From Isoetes taiwanensis (lineage: Eukaryota > Streptophyta > Lycopodiopsida > Isoetales > Isoetaceae), in contig JAJEKV010000077.1 in NCBI GenBank assembly GCA_021234155.1, forward strand, positions 206,424 through 270,423: 64,000 nt of DNA, read 5' to 3'. Made by a program: the position numbers and the translations under genes. This document shows, one piece after another, positions 36,345-48,028 of the stretch. How positions within the stretch are numbered: position 1 is the stretch's first letter; each line of letters opens with the position of its first letter. The notes beneath the pieces were generated by a model that made no database searches, was not told where the DNA came from, and was given only the letters and a program-made list of their open reading frames with translations.

Positions 36345-37051
36345 GGCAAGGAGACACCATGAAGGTGCCATTTTTATATTATCAGAATAAAAGAGTACAT
36401 GCATCAACAATATAGGAAGTTACTACAGGGCATACCTCAACATCTTAAACTTCCCATAAGCTATGCTTATTCAAAACTCCTTTAAGAGTTAAGTTGGAAA
36501 TATTTTAGCAAATCGGATAGCCCTCTTATGGCTTGATAAAATTAAGCACAAAAGCTTTCACAAATAGCGAGAAAATATACCCGGATAAAGGGGCATGTTT
36601 TTGTAGAAAAGCCTCGAGAGCTACCCTTTGCTCCTTTGCCCTCTAGGATCCGATCCCACCAAAGAGGGATTTTTGATGCAATGCTGCATTGTTGGGAAAA
36701 TACGGTCATCCTAAAGTTGGCTAGGCTTAGAACAAGTCCAGCCGCCAAACTCCTCCTCAAAAGCCCGGTGCATAATATATCTCCGCATTTAGATGTCCCT
36801 AGCTCGGCATTGTCATCTTAATCCATTCCTGTAAATCCAATCTGTCATAGAACTGCCTGAATAAAACAAACTTGAGGCAAAGAATTCTCAAGATTGCAAA
36901 ACTGACATGGAGCCTTTAGCCACGAAGCCCATTCTCTAGGAGTAGATAGACTTACATAAACATATTCTCCAACAGTACCGCTTTCTTAAAAAAATTCTAC
37001 TCAAGATTGCAGTTCATGCAACCTCCCTGACAAAGAATCTACTGTATAATC
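36345..37051. other. Unassigned DNA left of the gypsy element
   Basis: Minus-strand frames here (and at 4,385-4,950 in copy A) give the same short segments, for example SLSTP..MASW and LSLANFRMTV. A decayed minus-strand coding region shared by both copies is possible, but I cannot name it. Confidence 0.3.
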
Positions 37052-37056
37052 TAGAG
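37052..37056. repeat. Left target-site duplication TAGAG
   Basis: TAGAG immediately precedes the 5' LTR and is repeated right after the 3' LTR (48,024-48,028). The same bases precede copy A's LTR at 5,001-5,005. Confidence 0.9.
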
Positions 37057-37611
37057 TGTTAGTCATGTACGTCCTGGTACAGGACTATTCATGCACACCT
37101 CCGACTAGGTCAAGAACAAGGCGTCAAATCCAGGTCCAGGTCAGTCATCAAAAGCCCAGCAAAAGACCACGCAGAAGGGCACGCCCAAGAAGAAGCGGAA
37201 GAAACGGACAAGTGGCGGGCGTCGGCGTCGGCGTGATTCGAGGCATTTCAAGAGGCACCGCCCGGCATTCCATAAATCGGGCCTCCTTCCTTCCGAATTA
37301 AGACCGAGATCGTGGCCAGTATCTATATTGGGCGGAGGCCATTGTACTATATACATGAGTAGAGCTAGCATTCGAAAGTTAGATGAGTTTTGGTTCTTGT
37401 CTCCATCATTTTCTCTCTCGATTGAGAGAGCTCATGTATTCTGATTGATATCAAGCAGTTTCCTCTATACATTTGTGTTTCTATTGTCTCTTTGTTTTCC
37501 TTTTCTTGTTCTTTTGCAAATCCCGTGACCGGGCTCGGATTCTCTGTTTGATCCCGGGGTCCTCCTGAGAGAGCTTTCTTGCGGGGAGTTCCCGAACCCG
37601 GACCCCAAACA
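37057..37611 (+). mobile_element. 5' LTR of the gypsy element
   Basis: 555 bp, TGTTAGTC...AAACA. It contains an AT-rich TACTATATACATGAG stretch (37,342-37,358) that may hold the promoter TATA element. It differs from the 3' LTR by many small changes, several at CAG/CTG or CGG sites. Confidence 0.9.
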
Positions 37612-37640
37612 ACATGCGTCGTTGCGGGTTACGATCTTTC
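37612..37640 (+). promoter_or_regulatory. Probable primer-binding site
   Basis: The bases after the LTR (GCGTCGTTGCGGGTTACGAT) resemble a degraded form of the GGCGCCGTTGCCGGGGA site used by several plant gypsy lineages. The match is imperfect, so the tRNA cannot be named. Confidence 0.35.
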
Positions 37641-37660
37641 TTTCTTCCTTCTTTTCACTA

Positions 37661-39500
37661 TGCCTGCTCGTGGTTTCACTCCTGAAGAACTTCTTTGCCA
37701 AACGGCGGCTCGCCTGGAGCGCCATCAACGTCGCGAGGCTGTTCAGGATATGTATGACAATGCTTATGACATTGAGGGATGGTTAGTGTCGCTCAAAACA
37801 CAATCGGCACCAACTTCTCCTCGAGTTCATTCCGACCCGGGGTCTCCCCACAGTATTAATGACATTGTTATAACCTCATTAGCCACATCATACCCTGTTC
37901 AGCCCGCCTCATTATTTCCGGACTCGAGGCGGTACCTACATTACCATACCCGGGCCACACCCCTCGCGCCCGAACCCACTTCTCCTCCCTCTGGGGCTGG
38001 GCTACCCTCAAGTTTCATTTGGCCCTCCCCATGTTCATGAATTTCAGACTTCCCCATCCTTCGAGAATGCTCTTCACGTCTACCAACTCCACTCGATCTC
38101 AAGCCTCATGAGGAGGGATCCCACGGTCCTTCCCCCACGGGGCGCTCAATGCTCACGGCCCCTCAGAGTTTTCTTTGTTTCAATACCATGCGGTTAAGTA
38201 GCCCACGGTACATTCGAGTCCAGCTATGTTCCTACATATGCTCCCCCTGTCTATGCGCCAGTTCTGCCTTCATCTCCTACTCACAATTTGAAGCTGACTT
38301 ATCCTACTTTTGGCAACACTAAAGATAAACCTCTGGATCAAAGTGCTCAAGCCCACATGGAAGAATTTGAGACCTTGGCCATCCTGAATGGTCACACTCA
38401 ACCTCAACTCAAATTTCATATTTTCTCTACCACGCTCAGAGGCGCCCCTCATCAATGGCTAATGGCCAACAAAAGCCACTGGAAGCAAAATTGGCAAGAA
38501 ATGAAAACAACATTCCTTTCTCACTATGGCACCACGGACGATGATCAACTCCTGCTCAAGCAACTCAATGATCTCCAGCAACAACCCACGGAGTCTGCGC
38601 GTGATTTTGCAGATCGTCTTCATATTCTCATCAGTAAGCTCCAGGAGTACCCCACGCAAAGCCAGATTCTTGTCTGGTTTCTGCAGGGCCTTCCTCCCGC
38701 CATTCGCCTCATGACGGAGTATCTGCGTCCCAAGACTTTGGAGCAGGCGATTGAATTGGTCAATCACTCGGTCAATGTCTCCTCCGGCGGTGTTGCTCTC
38801 ACGGAACTACCTTTCATTCCCCCCGTTATGGTTCCTCAGAATGCAGTTCAGCCTCAACAAACCAATCCCCAACGCTCTCAGATCTGGTGCCATATCTGTA
38901 AATATCAAGGACATCTGGCAAATGAATGCAACTCCTCAAATGGTCCTCCTCATTGTAAAAGATGCAATATGTGCAATCATGCCACAGAAGAATGCACTCG
39001 TTCTCATCCTACACCCTTCAGGCAGAAAATGTTTTTTCAAGTACAGACCACGCCTCAGCAACAACAAACCTATCAGCCTCAGCAATTTCAAGCTCAACAA
39101 CCTCCACAGTATTAACACACTCAGCAACCTCAGCAGTCACGGGGACAAGGCTCCTGTCCACCTTTATCCTTCCAAAGCTCAATGTTATCATTGTCATGAA
39201 TGGGGTCATACCACCACGGCGTGCCCTCAACTTCCTCAAATACAAGTTCAACTTCCTGGCACACATCAACCAGCTTCTGTCCGCCTCATGGCGTATCAAC
39301 TGTGGGTTGCCAATGGTAAGCAAGGCCCACGTCCTGTTTTGCGAAAGCCACCACGGCCCCCTCAACAGCGAGACCTCCTGGCGGCATCTCCCTCAAATCC
39401 TCTGGATCAACAAGCTCAAGAAAGAAATCTACCGGGCACTCGGTCACGGCCCAGTCAAATTGGGTCGGTTTGGTTTCACGCCAGACCCGGGCTTCGCGTC
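37661..39500 (+). CDS. Gypsy gag with zinc knuckles
   Basis: Gag forms the virus-like particle. ATG at 37,661 opens an N-terminal region (PARGFTPEELLCQTAARLE). The frame breaks between about 38,040 and 38,290, and the retrotransposon gag domain follows (QAHMEEFETLAIL, GAPHQWLMAN, FLQGLPPAIRLM). Two Cys/His knuckles are in frame (CHICKYQGHLANEC at about 38,890-38,935 and CKRCNMCNHATEEC at about 38,955-39,000). A third (CYHCHEWGHTTTAC, about 39,183-39,224) lies in another frame after a glutamine-rich stretch. The first 960 bases are also present in copy A. Confidence 0.85.
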
Positions 39501-39799
39501 CTTTGACCATTATCCCTCATGACACGCAACCAGCTTTTGCTGTAGAGACGGTACCCCGTGAAGATGACAAAAAAGTTCATTTTGCGCCTGACTTAGATAA
39601 ACTCATGCCTCATGTCATGCCCAAGGTGAGACCGCGGTATTCTCAAACTCATGCGGGATCTTTGAGGCGCACACTAGCCAATGTTCATGCCACCACTCGA
39701 GCTGTTGTCGGGAGGCACCATCGTCATCTAAAGCCCATGCTCTCGGCCGTATCCCAATATTCTTTGCGGAGGTGGAGCTTCTCCAAGAAGGTTTCCCGC

Positions 39800-40380
39800 T
39801 TCTTTACCTCGGACTCAGGCTCCTTTGGATCCTGGCGATCCATTTTCTCATGTTCCCTTGGAACTTCAAGAAGAACTTGCAAAAATCAAGATTCCCTTGA
39901 GCCTTGCCACCATTTTGAAACTCTATCCTGCCCTCAAGGATCAATTGCCCCTTCCCACTGCTGGTTGGGGCCGTGGCGACCTCAACCCCCACGGTGCATG
40001 CCATGGTGGGCAATCAGCACATCAATCATGTTCAAATTGATGGCCGGCGGTCTTTGTCAATCTCATTCTTGATAAGCTCGGGAAGCTATTGGGAATCAAA
40101 CAACTATACTGGGTGCCCCATATGACATCAAGTTGGCCAGCGGCCATATCCATAGCGACCTCAAGGCATCACTCCTCTCCTTCATATTAGCATTGGTGAT
40201 CTCAAATTCCCTTGGAATTTGGAGTTTGAAAGCTAGAAGATCACGGGTGACTATGAAATCTTTGGTTGGGCGACCTTTTCTCCCCAGGGCTAAAAGTATT
40301 CATTCTTGGGCCCGCGGATCAACTTGTCATCATTGATGGTCATCTCAATGCTACCATGGATTTGGAAGCGGCAAGTTAAT
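39800..40380 (+). CDS. Gypsy aspartic protease region
   Basis: The retropepsin cleaves the polyprotein. The active-site neighbourhood reads NHVQIDGG..SVNLILDKL across two frames at about 40,026-40,080. The bases where Gly-Ser-Ser should be read GGCCGGCGGTCT, which fits garbling of a CAG-containing codon pair. Upstream, KIPLSLATILKLYPALKDQL (39,860-39,945) precedes it. Confidence 0.65.
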
Positions 40381-40980
40381 TTACATTGAAAATCTTGAAC
40401 CTTCTATCTCGGAACCGGGATTACGAAGAAGCACAAAATATCTCTCAAGTTCGGGCTCCACCCAGTAGTGCGCCTCTCTCATCCTACCCTGAGTATGCTG
40501 ATCCTTGGGGTGAGATGACTCTTGATCAGGACCAGGCTGTGGCTGCTCTGCTTGACCCTTACCTGGCTCCTTGTAACCGAATTCAATGTCTTGACCATTT
40601 TTCGGACACGGCACTTCCTCGGGCGACTGTGGATGTTCATGCCGTCATGCAGCAACCTTTGCTTGATGGCCTTACGGCAACCTCTTTCTTCACCACTCAA
40701 AATGCTGCACCACGAGTCATGCTTCAACCTCTTGCTCATGTTCAGGACACGGAGGTTGCTCCCCACATTCAGACTCCTGAGGTGGACATCGTGGACATTG
40801 GTAACAATCAATCTGTCCGACTTGCTGCCAATCTTCCACCTACCTATAAAACCGCAGCGCCCGTCGGCTGTTCAAAAATTCAAACATATTTTTGCATGGA
40901 GCTACAAAGACCGAGGTATCAAGAAAGAATTGGGGAACTCACCATTCCTACAAACTGGCCTTACCGCGTCCAATCTAACT

Positions 40981-41760
40981 AGCGGCGATGTCAGGGCTCA
41001 ACCCAAATTACCGTGACCGTGTGAAGGCCAAAATTGACAAACTTTTAGCTGCTGGCTTGATTTATGAGGTCAAACACTCTGAATGGGTGAGCCCCATCGT
41101 CATTGCTCTTAAGCACAATAGTAAGATCTGCGTTTGTGTGGACTATAAGTAAACTAAATCAGGCCCGCGGGCGTGATCACTTCCCTTCCCTTCACCCAGG
41201 CCGGGTTCTTGAAGAGGTTCTTTGGTCATGAGATGTACTCTTTCATGGATGGTTTTGAGGGTACAATCAAATTTCTATCAAGAAAGAAGATCAACTCAAA
41301 ACTACCTTCACCACCAGGTAGAGTATCACTTTTTTACCTATAAGGTGGTTCCTTTTGGTCTCTCAAACTCTCCCTCCACGTTTGGTAGCATCATGCTATA
41401 TGAAGGACAACCCTTTTCTTCAGATCTTTCAAGATGACTTTTCAGCCTACAACTCCATGGATGATCACCTGGATAAGTTAGAGCTGGTCTTTCAAAAATG
41501 TGATGAGTCAGGCATCAGTTTAAATCCCGAAAAATGCACCTTTTGCGTCACCTCAGGTGTTCTTTTGGGCCATGTGGTTAGTAAAGAGCTGAAGGCTCAA
41601 GCACCATCTAACATTAAAGAGACACGTTCCTTCCTGGGTAAGGTCAATTACTATTTCACCTTCATTCCTGGACTTGCGGCTATTGCTGACCCCATTCATA
41701 AACTCACGGGTGATGAATCCACTTGGGCTTGGAATCCCCACGCGGAAGCTGCTTCCAGAA
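40981..41760 (+). CDS. Gypsy reverse transcriptase
   Basis: It copies element RNA into DNA. Conserved blocks in order: KIDKLLAAGLIYEV (41,030-41,070), WVSPIVIALK and ICVCVDYK (41,085-41,150), PFGLSNSPSTF (41,352-41,390), the catalytic box FQDD at 41,427-41,438 (usual form YxDD), then SLNPEKCTF and LLGHVVS (41,517-41,580) and FLGKVNYY (41,630-41,655). A frame break lies between 41,150 and 41,220. The first position of the catalytic box is Phe rather than Tyr, and the frame is otherwise open over it. Confidence 0.85.
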
Positions 41761-41799
41761 GTTGAAGCTATTGCTTACTCAAGCCCCGGTCTTTGTTCC

Positions 41800-42180
41800 T
41801 CCTCAATGGGACAAGCCTTTCATGTTCATGTCGATGTCTCTGCTTTTGCCATTGGCGCTGTTCTTTCTCAGGCATATGATGAGCACACGGATAAACCTAT
41901 CCGCTACGCCAGCCGAAAACTCAATCTGGCGGCGCCAACTACTACGCCCGCGGGCGGGAAGCTTTGGGCTTAGTTTTCTGTGTCCAACGTTTCCGTCATT
42001 ATTTGTTGGGAAGCAAGATCAAGTTCTTTGTTGATCATCAAGCTCTTCTTTATATGATCAATAAGGCCACGTCCACGGGTAGAATTGCTCGTTGGGTCCT
42101 TCTTACGCAGAGTTAAGCTCCCTTGAAATTGTTCATAAAGGCGGCAAAATCTCACGTTGTGCGGATTATTTATCCGCATT
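41800..42180 (+). CDS. Gypsy RNase H domain
   Basis: FHVHVDVSAFAIGAVLSQ (41,819-41,872) gives the first catalytic Asp block, followed by PIRYASRKLN (41,897-41,926). After a frame change there is VFCVQRFRHYL and IKFFVDHQALLYM (41,977-42,060). This domain degrades the RNA template during reverse transcription. Confidence 0.8.
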
Positions 42181-42379
42181 CACCGCGATGACACTTCCAC
42201 GGGTGTTTTTGATGCCTTTCAGGGCGGCTCAAGCGTTTCCTCGTCACGACCAGCCCCATTGGTTCCACAACTTTCAGCAGTATCTCCTCACTGGTGCTCT
42301 TCCATCTGAAGATCCCACGCTCTCTCCAGAAAAGCTTCGCTCACGCTGCCGTCAGTTTTCCCGTAAAGTCCGTGACTAC

Positions 42380-43350
42380 ACCATGGTTGCAGGCCATCTA
42401 TAGAAATGCGGCAAAGACATGGTCCTCCGTCGTTGTGTCCTCCCTCATGAGGTGCCCGATATCGTTCGACAAGCCCATGAAGGGCTTGGTGGTGGTCATT
42501 TCAGTAGTGACACCACGGCACGCAAAATTCTTCTGGCAGGATACTTCTGGCCCATGCTCTTCAAGGATGCCCACTCTCTGGCTTCGCCGCGTGTAGCGTC
42601 TGTCGGCGTGTGGGTGCGACCCGCGACCCGTGGCGGCTTTACCATTGACGCCAGTCGCCACGCCACTTCCCTTCAGCAAATGGGGAATGGATTTTGTGGG
42701 ACCTATGGATCCTCCTGCGCGGCACACCCGTGCCCCCTACATCTTGGTCATCACTGATTATGCTACCAAATGGGCGGAGGCCTGTGCACTTCCGGACAAC
42801 ACTGCGGCCCGGCCGCGGCGAAGGTTCTTTACGCACATCATCACGCAGCGTTTTGGTTGTCCCCGCGAAACTTGTTAGTGATGCGTGGCGTTCATTTAGT
42901 CAATCATACCATCAAGGGTAATTTGATTATCGCACATCGGCACATAAAAGTACACCTTACTATCCTCAAGGGAATGGTTTGGCCGAAAGCACAAACAAAA
43001 CTCTCATCACCATTCTCAAGAAAATCTGTGATGCCTCTCGCACGGATTGGCAAGACAAGTTGCCTACTATTCTTTGAGCTTACAACACCAGTTTCAAAAT
43101 TGCTACTGGCCACACTCCTTTCAAGTTGGTTTATGGTCAAGAAGCTCTCATGCCCTTTGAATATATCCTTCCCACTCTTCGTTTTCAACTTGCTACAGCA
43201 CATAATCCACTGCAGCTCACGAAAGAAAGGGTTTATCAACTTGAGCAGTTGGATGAACTTAGGAGAGATGCTTATATTAGATGTTCTTCATGGCCAGCGA
43301 TTCTGCGTCGTTGCATGACAAACATCTTAAAAAGCCAAAACATTTAAAAG
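42380..43350 (+). CDS. Gypsy integrase
   Basis: It inserts the cDNA. A zinc-binding start region is visible (GGHFSSDTTARKILLAGYFW, about 42,490-42,550), but its CxxC pair near 42,588-42,612 is garbled. The DDE core is spread over frames: KWGMDFVGPMDPP (about 42,678-42,716), a VSDRGVHFVN-like block (about 42,870-42,905) and YYPQGNGLAESTNKTL (about 42,957-43,005). An in-frame TGA at about 43,075 stands where Trp is expected before AYNTSF. VYGQEALMPFEYI (43,130-43,170) follows. About 200 bp more read as a C-terminal domain (GPYQILQVVQPNVFQL); no chromodomain is seen. Confidence 0.8.
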
Positions 43351-43599
43351 CGAGGTTGGGTTACGCTCTATGACTCTCGTTACAAACATTTTCCGGGCAA
43401 ATTAAAGTTTTGTTGGTTGGGTCCGTATCAAATTCTTCAAGTGGTGCAACCAAATGTTTTCCAACTGGCATAATTAGATGGCACTCCATTACCTACACTG
43501 GTTAATGGTTTTCGACTAAAACAATTTCATACAGAAGCTACCACAGTACATTCAGAAGATCAACAGTCAGACACAGCACACAGTGACTAGAAGCGTCTT

Positions 43600-46500
43600 T
43601 ATATTATATTAGTCACGCAAAAATAACAGTGGGCATTGCCCATATACATCCGCTACGGGTTGAGCCCTATTCACAAAATCCTAAGTTAAAAAGTACCCCT
43701 ACTCCGGGTTTGGAGCAGAGGTTATGCGGAGGACATAGTAGAGGCATTGCTTAGGATCTCAGCGCAGATGCACCACCACCTCCATGGGATTAGTTAAAGG
43801 ATCGGGATGTTCAGCCATCCCGCCACACCAGCCGTCCATAGGGATGCCGCGGTTGCGGCACTTCCACAGGTCGAGGGCGTTCATCTTATAAGTCACCCAC
43901 TCTTGGCAGTTTCGCGGCATAGTACACTCCTGCTCCATCGCTACAAGCGGTGTCACCGGCTTCGACCAGCGCTCGTCTTATATAGCCCAACCGCTTGGAG
44001 CTCTGCCGACGTAGACCAATCAAAACATTGCTAACGTGGTTGCAATGCAAGGCTATTTCTAAATCCAGAATCTTTTCTCCCGCCGCATATCTAACCATGG
44101 TACTATCTGACAATTCCTTTTTATGATCTCCAACTTCGAGTTGCCTGCATTAATTGTTCTTCCTTCCTTTCATGCCCGTCTGTCATTATTATTTGTACCT
44201 TCGTCAAGCTGTCACATCCTACCGTTCATTCACGTTCCATCTCCACCGTTCATTTGCTTTTCCTTCACTACTCTGGGACTTAGCCAAAATTTTGCCTCTC
44301 AAGCGTCCTCTTCCGATCTGTTGCCATCTGGCCACATCAACGGCTCCTTTTCCACTCTCATCATGCCCCTTCGCCACAGTCGTGTGCCCTAAAACCTTTT
44401 CGCCTCCCTTCGTTTTCGTCTTCCGCTCTCCGCTCTCCAGCTTCTTTCAATCCGCTCTCGCGCTTCCTTCTTTTTGCTTCTTGCCATGGCTGCTTCACCT
44501 AAATTCCCTAAACTTCGGGTCACTGCTCCCAGGGATCCGGCTCTTTTTGAGTCCGTTATTTTCTCCACTCCTACCTTTCGTGAGGCCCTGGAAGGACCAA
44601 GTAGAGAAGTTGCAGAACGCCACGGGTTGTATGAATTCTCCAGGCAGGAACTCCCGGCCCCAAATCCGGACCAACTCAGGCAGTTTGTTACTCATATGGT
44701 CAACACCACGGCTGGTTATGCCACAAGAGTCGATCTGACGGATATTCTGCTCACTCCTGTTCTTCTTTCTCAGGTATTCCAGCTACCCCTTCGCAAGCCT
44801 TCTTTATCTTGGGCTGCTTTTCTGAGAACGGGATGTCATCAAGTATGGCCAACTTCCTTATCAGGCCAACACTCATCATCTCACGAACATTGCCAAGTCC
44901 CATGATACTTTTGTCAAATTTCTCTGGCGTAAGTTCTATGGGTATTCTATCAAGAACACCCACATCAATAAGCAGTTTTTCAACATTGTTATCTTGGCCA
45001 TCCACTCCACCCATTCTATTGATTGGCCTCAAATTTTGTTCCTCCGCCTTCTTCATGAAATTGATCGCCTCCACGCAACCCCTTCTTCGGGCCTTGAATC
45101 TGCCGTGGGTGCCCATCTGCAGGCCATCCTCCGTCATTGTCTCCCCCTCCCCAATCAAGGTTCACCCACTCATCCAAACACGACATCTCAAGCATCCACA
45201 AAACAACCCTCCAATCCCATTTCTGTAGACCAAACCCTTCATCGCGAGACTTCCCGCCCTCAACCCTCTCCTCCTCCTCATCATGCTCCACACAAAGAAC
45301 ACATCATACCTATCTCCTCTTCCTCCCGCGAGGCCCCATGCACTCCGGTTCTCACCATGTTTCACATGCATCTCAGTCTCAACGACAAACGTGCCCTGCA
45401 CACCCGCCATCCAGACAAGCTCTTTATCAATACCAACAGGATGTCCAAGCCGTTATGCTCAAGCTTTAAGGCTCTTAGGAAACCTTCATGAATGGAATTC
45501 AAACTTACATGGAGGCCACTGGGCGCACTTCACGAGGGGATTTCCGGACGGCCACCATCAAAGTTCAATCTCTTGAAGATAGTCTTCAACAAAAGCGAGG
45601 CTCTCTTACGGGCTCATGAATCTCTCAAAATTTGAACAAGAACAGACTAGCTCGCTTTCGATCCAACAGGCTCACTTACGATCAACTATTCAAGAATTGT
45701 TGGCTACCATCAGGGACAAGGATAAACTCCTTGTTGATCTCCAAACCATGTACACGGGCTCTCGAATAATAACAACAAAAGCGGCTCCAAGAACATGGTG
45801 GCGCCATATCTTGGCATCACTTCTCTAGAAGACCAACTTTCCACGCCACAAAGTCAGGTCATGCCTCTACAGGCTCAACTCACTGAAGCACAGAAGTAGA
45901 AGATCATTGATGATATAGAAATTGCCACTCTTCGGCTTCAAAGCTCCACTCCGGTGCCTTCATCTTCCGCGAGGCCACCCTCTCTCCGCGAAGGTTCCGT
46001 GATCGGTCCGAGCTCCTCGGCCGACAAAGATAATCGGATCCGTGATTTGGAGCATCAACTCAATAAGCCATTAAATCTGCGGAAGAAGCTCAAAATCAAA
46101 GACGTATATTGACCTTGCTCTCTGCATTCCATAGGACTTTTCCACCCCTTCCAGGCTACCTAGATTATGTAGGTGGCCGACACCATCTTTTTATTACGAA
46201 GTGGTATTGCACAAGGCAAGCTTAATGAGCCCCTTGGCAGCTCGGGATTTTCTCCTGATCTGGCGGACCTTTCCATTGAAGATAAAGGCTTACTCGTTCT
46301 TTGGTCAACTCCAATTTGTCGGATCGATCTTTGGTGACATACACGATAAGTTCTTAGATGGGCCTCATCGAATTTTTCAAAGTGGCCCCATGCTCCTTTG
46401 GTTGTTATTACAAACCAATCGATATTTCTGAGGATCTGCTAAAGTAAACACTCTATGCACCCGAGGTACATCTTGGAGCTTGCTCCTCACCTTTCTTTGT

Positions 46501-47452
46501 GGCAAGCAGAGACGCTCGAACAGGTGCGGAAGAATTTAGCTCACCCTAAGGACCTCCCATTTGCTCAAGTTTACTTCACGATTACACAGGTGGCTACAAC
46601 CTTATTAGCGTGCCTTTCTGGACAGTCAGACTATACCCACGGGTTGGGTCTCACCTCCAGTTTGGACCATGCTCTCCGGCTCGATTGGGACCCGGTGGTG
46701 CGATTTCTCTTGATCTCACCTTTGTTAGCGGTTCGAGGGGGCCCAACAGCCCGAGCATCCCCAGCGCACGGCTCAATCTCCATATGCTTCCTTGGGTGCA
46801 CCTCCACGCCCTAGATATCTCACCTCAGACTGGCGTCTTCCCTTTTGGACTAAGGTCACGGAAGGCCCGCGGCCCGGGTGGACACCTCCTCGGATCTCCC
46901 GCGGATCTTGATGGGATCCGCGTTTTGTTAAGCCCGCTCTACTTGGGAAAATGGCGCTACCTTAGAGCACACCGAAAATTGGATCTACATCCCTAATGAA
47001 GCGGTTGGCGGCGCCTACTCATGCTATCTCGGTCTTGATCTCTTTATTAGCGTCTTTTGCCACCTCCCGGGATCCATCGTTCCCTTTATGGCGGGTTTTT
47101 TGTCTTTGCTTTAAAGTGCCTTGTTGAGTTCTCTTGCCCGAGCGTCCTATCTATTATTGCAACCCGAGCGCGGCGTCGGTGCCTTGGACTTGAGACTGTC
47201 TTCTCATGGAATGCCGGTTTGTCCTGCTTTGAAGCACGGTGCTCTTGAAGAGATGGTGTCCTCGGGTTTCTTATCGGCGCTCATCCGGCAATAGGTCTCA
47301 ACACTCCTGGAAGCTCTCCGCGGCGACAAGACCTCATTGCCAACTATCACTCACGGTGGCCCGCCCTCATACACGCCAAGATGATTTTTGAAATTGCTAG
47401 GTTTCCACCGTCTCGAGTCCCTTCCTCCTTTTTCTTGCCCCCGAGTGTCGTT
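43600..47452 (+). CDS. Extra 3' coding region of the gypsy element
   Basis: Between the integrase and the polypurine tract lie about 3.9 kb holding long but broken plus-strand frames. Parts are 44,474-44,905 (starts MAASPKFPKLRVTAPRDPAL; contains TAGYATRVDLTDILLTPVLL), 44,994-45,491 (Ser/Pro/His-rich), 45,616-46,110 (a likely coiled coil, LSKFEQEQTSSLSIQQ then IRDLEHQLNK), and 46,201-47,000. Tat/Athila-type plant elements often carry an extra or env-like ORF here. I recognise no domain, and no clear signal peptide or membrane span. It could be a captured host segment. The boundaries are approximate. Confidence 0.5.
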
Positions 47453-47462
47453 TGGTGGGGAG
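47453..47462 (+). promoter_or_regulatory. Polypurine tract
   Basis: GGTGGGGAG directly before the 3' LTR, the expected plus-strand priming site. Confidence 0.65.
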
Positions 47463-48023
47463 TGTTAGTCTATGCGTCACAGTGCGGGACTATTCATCAC
47501 ACACCTCGGACCCGAGTCAAGAACAAAGGCGTCAAATCGAGTCGGTCGGTCATCAAAAGCCCGGCCGAAGACCAGCGAAAGACCACGCAGAAGGGCACGC
47601 CCAAGAAGAGGCAGAATATAAGTGGCGGGCCGTCAGCATCAGCGTGATTCCAGGCATTTCAAGAGGCACCGCCAGCATTCCCGCAAATCAGACCTCCTTC
47701 CAGGAGTCGGCACCGAGATCTGACAGAGTATCTATATTGGGCGAGAGGCCATTGTACTATATATATGAGTAGAGCTAGCATTCGAAAGTTAGATGAGTTT
47801 TGGTTCTTGTCTCCATCATTTTCTCTCTCGATTGCGAGGGCTCATGTATTCTGATAGATATCAAGCAGTTTCCTCTATACATTTGTGTTTCTGTTGTCTC
47901 TTTGTTTTCCTTTTCTTGTTCTTTTTGCAAATCCCGCGTGATCTGACTCCGGATTCTCTGTTTTGATCCCGGGGTCCTCACAAGGGGCTTTCTTGCGGGG
48001 AGTTCGAACCCTGACCCCAAACA
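47463..48023 (+). mobile_element. 3' LTR of the gypsy element
   Basis: 561 bp, TGTTAGTC...AAACA, followed by TAGAG. It retains CACAGTGCGGGACTATTCAT like copy A at 5,027, whereas the 5' LTR reads TGGTACAGGACTATTCAT there. Confidence 0.9.
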
Positions 48024-48028
48024 TAGAG

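Larger units (their letters stand above)
37057..48023 (+). mobile_element. Complete Ty3/gypsy LTR retrotransposon, 10,967 bp
   Basis: LTRs at 37,057-37,611 and 47,463-48,023 start TG and end CA, and are flanked by the exact 5-bp duplication TAGAG (37,052-37,056 and 48,024-48,028). Internal order is gag, protease, reverse transcriptase, RNase H, integrase, which is the gypsy order. A further coding region of about 3 kb lies between integrase and the 3' LTR. I see no chromodomain after the integrase. Frames are broken in many places. The 5' part was duplicated to 5,006-6,573. Confidence 0.92.

Noticed and set aside
38459-39365. Minus-strand frames opposite gag
   Set aside because: Antisense shadows of the gag coding sequence, rich in Arg/Leu/Gly from reversed codons.
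44751-45410. Long minus-strand frames inside the gypsy element
   Set aside because: They lie opposite plus-strand frames of the element's 3' coding region and have no recognisable domain; they are likely shadows.
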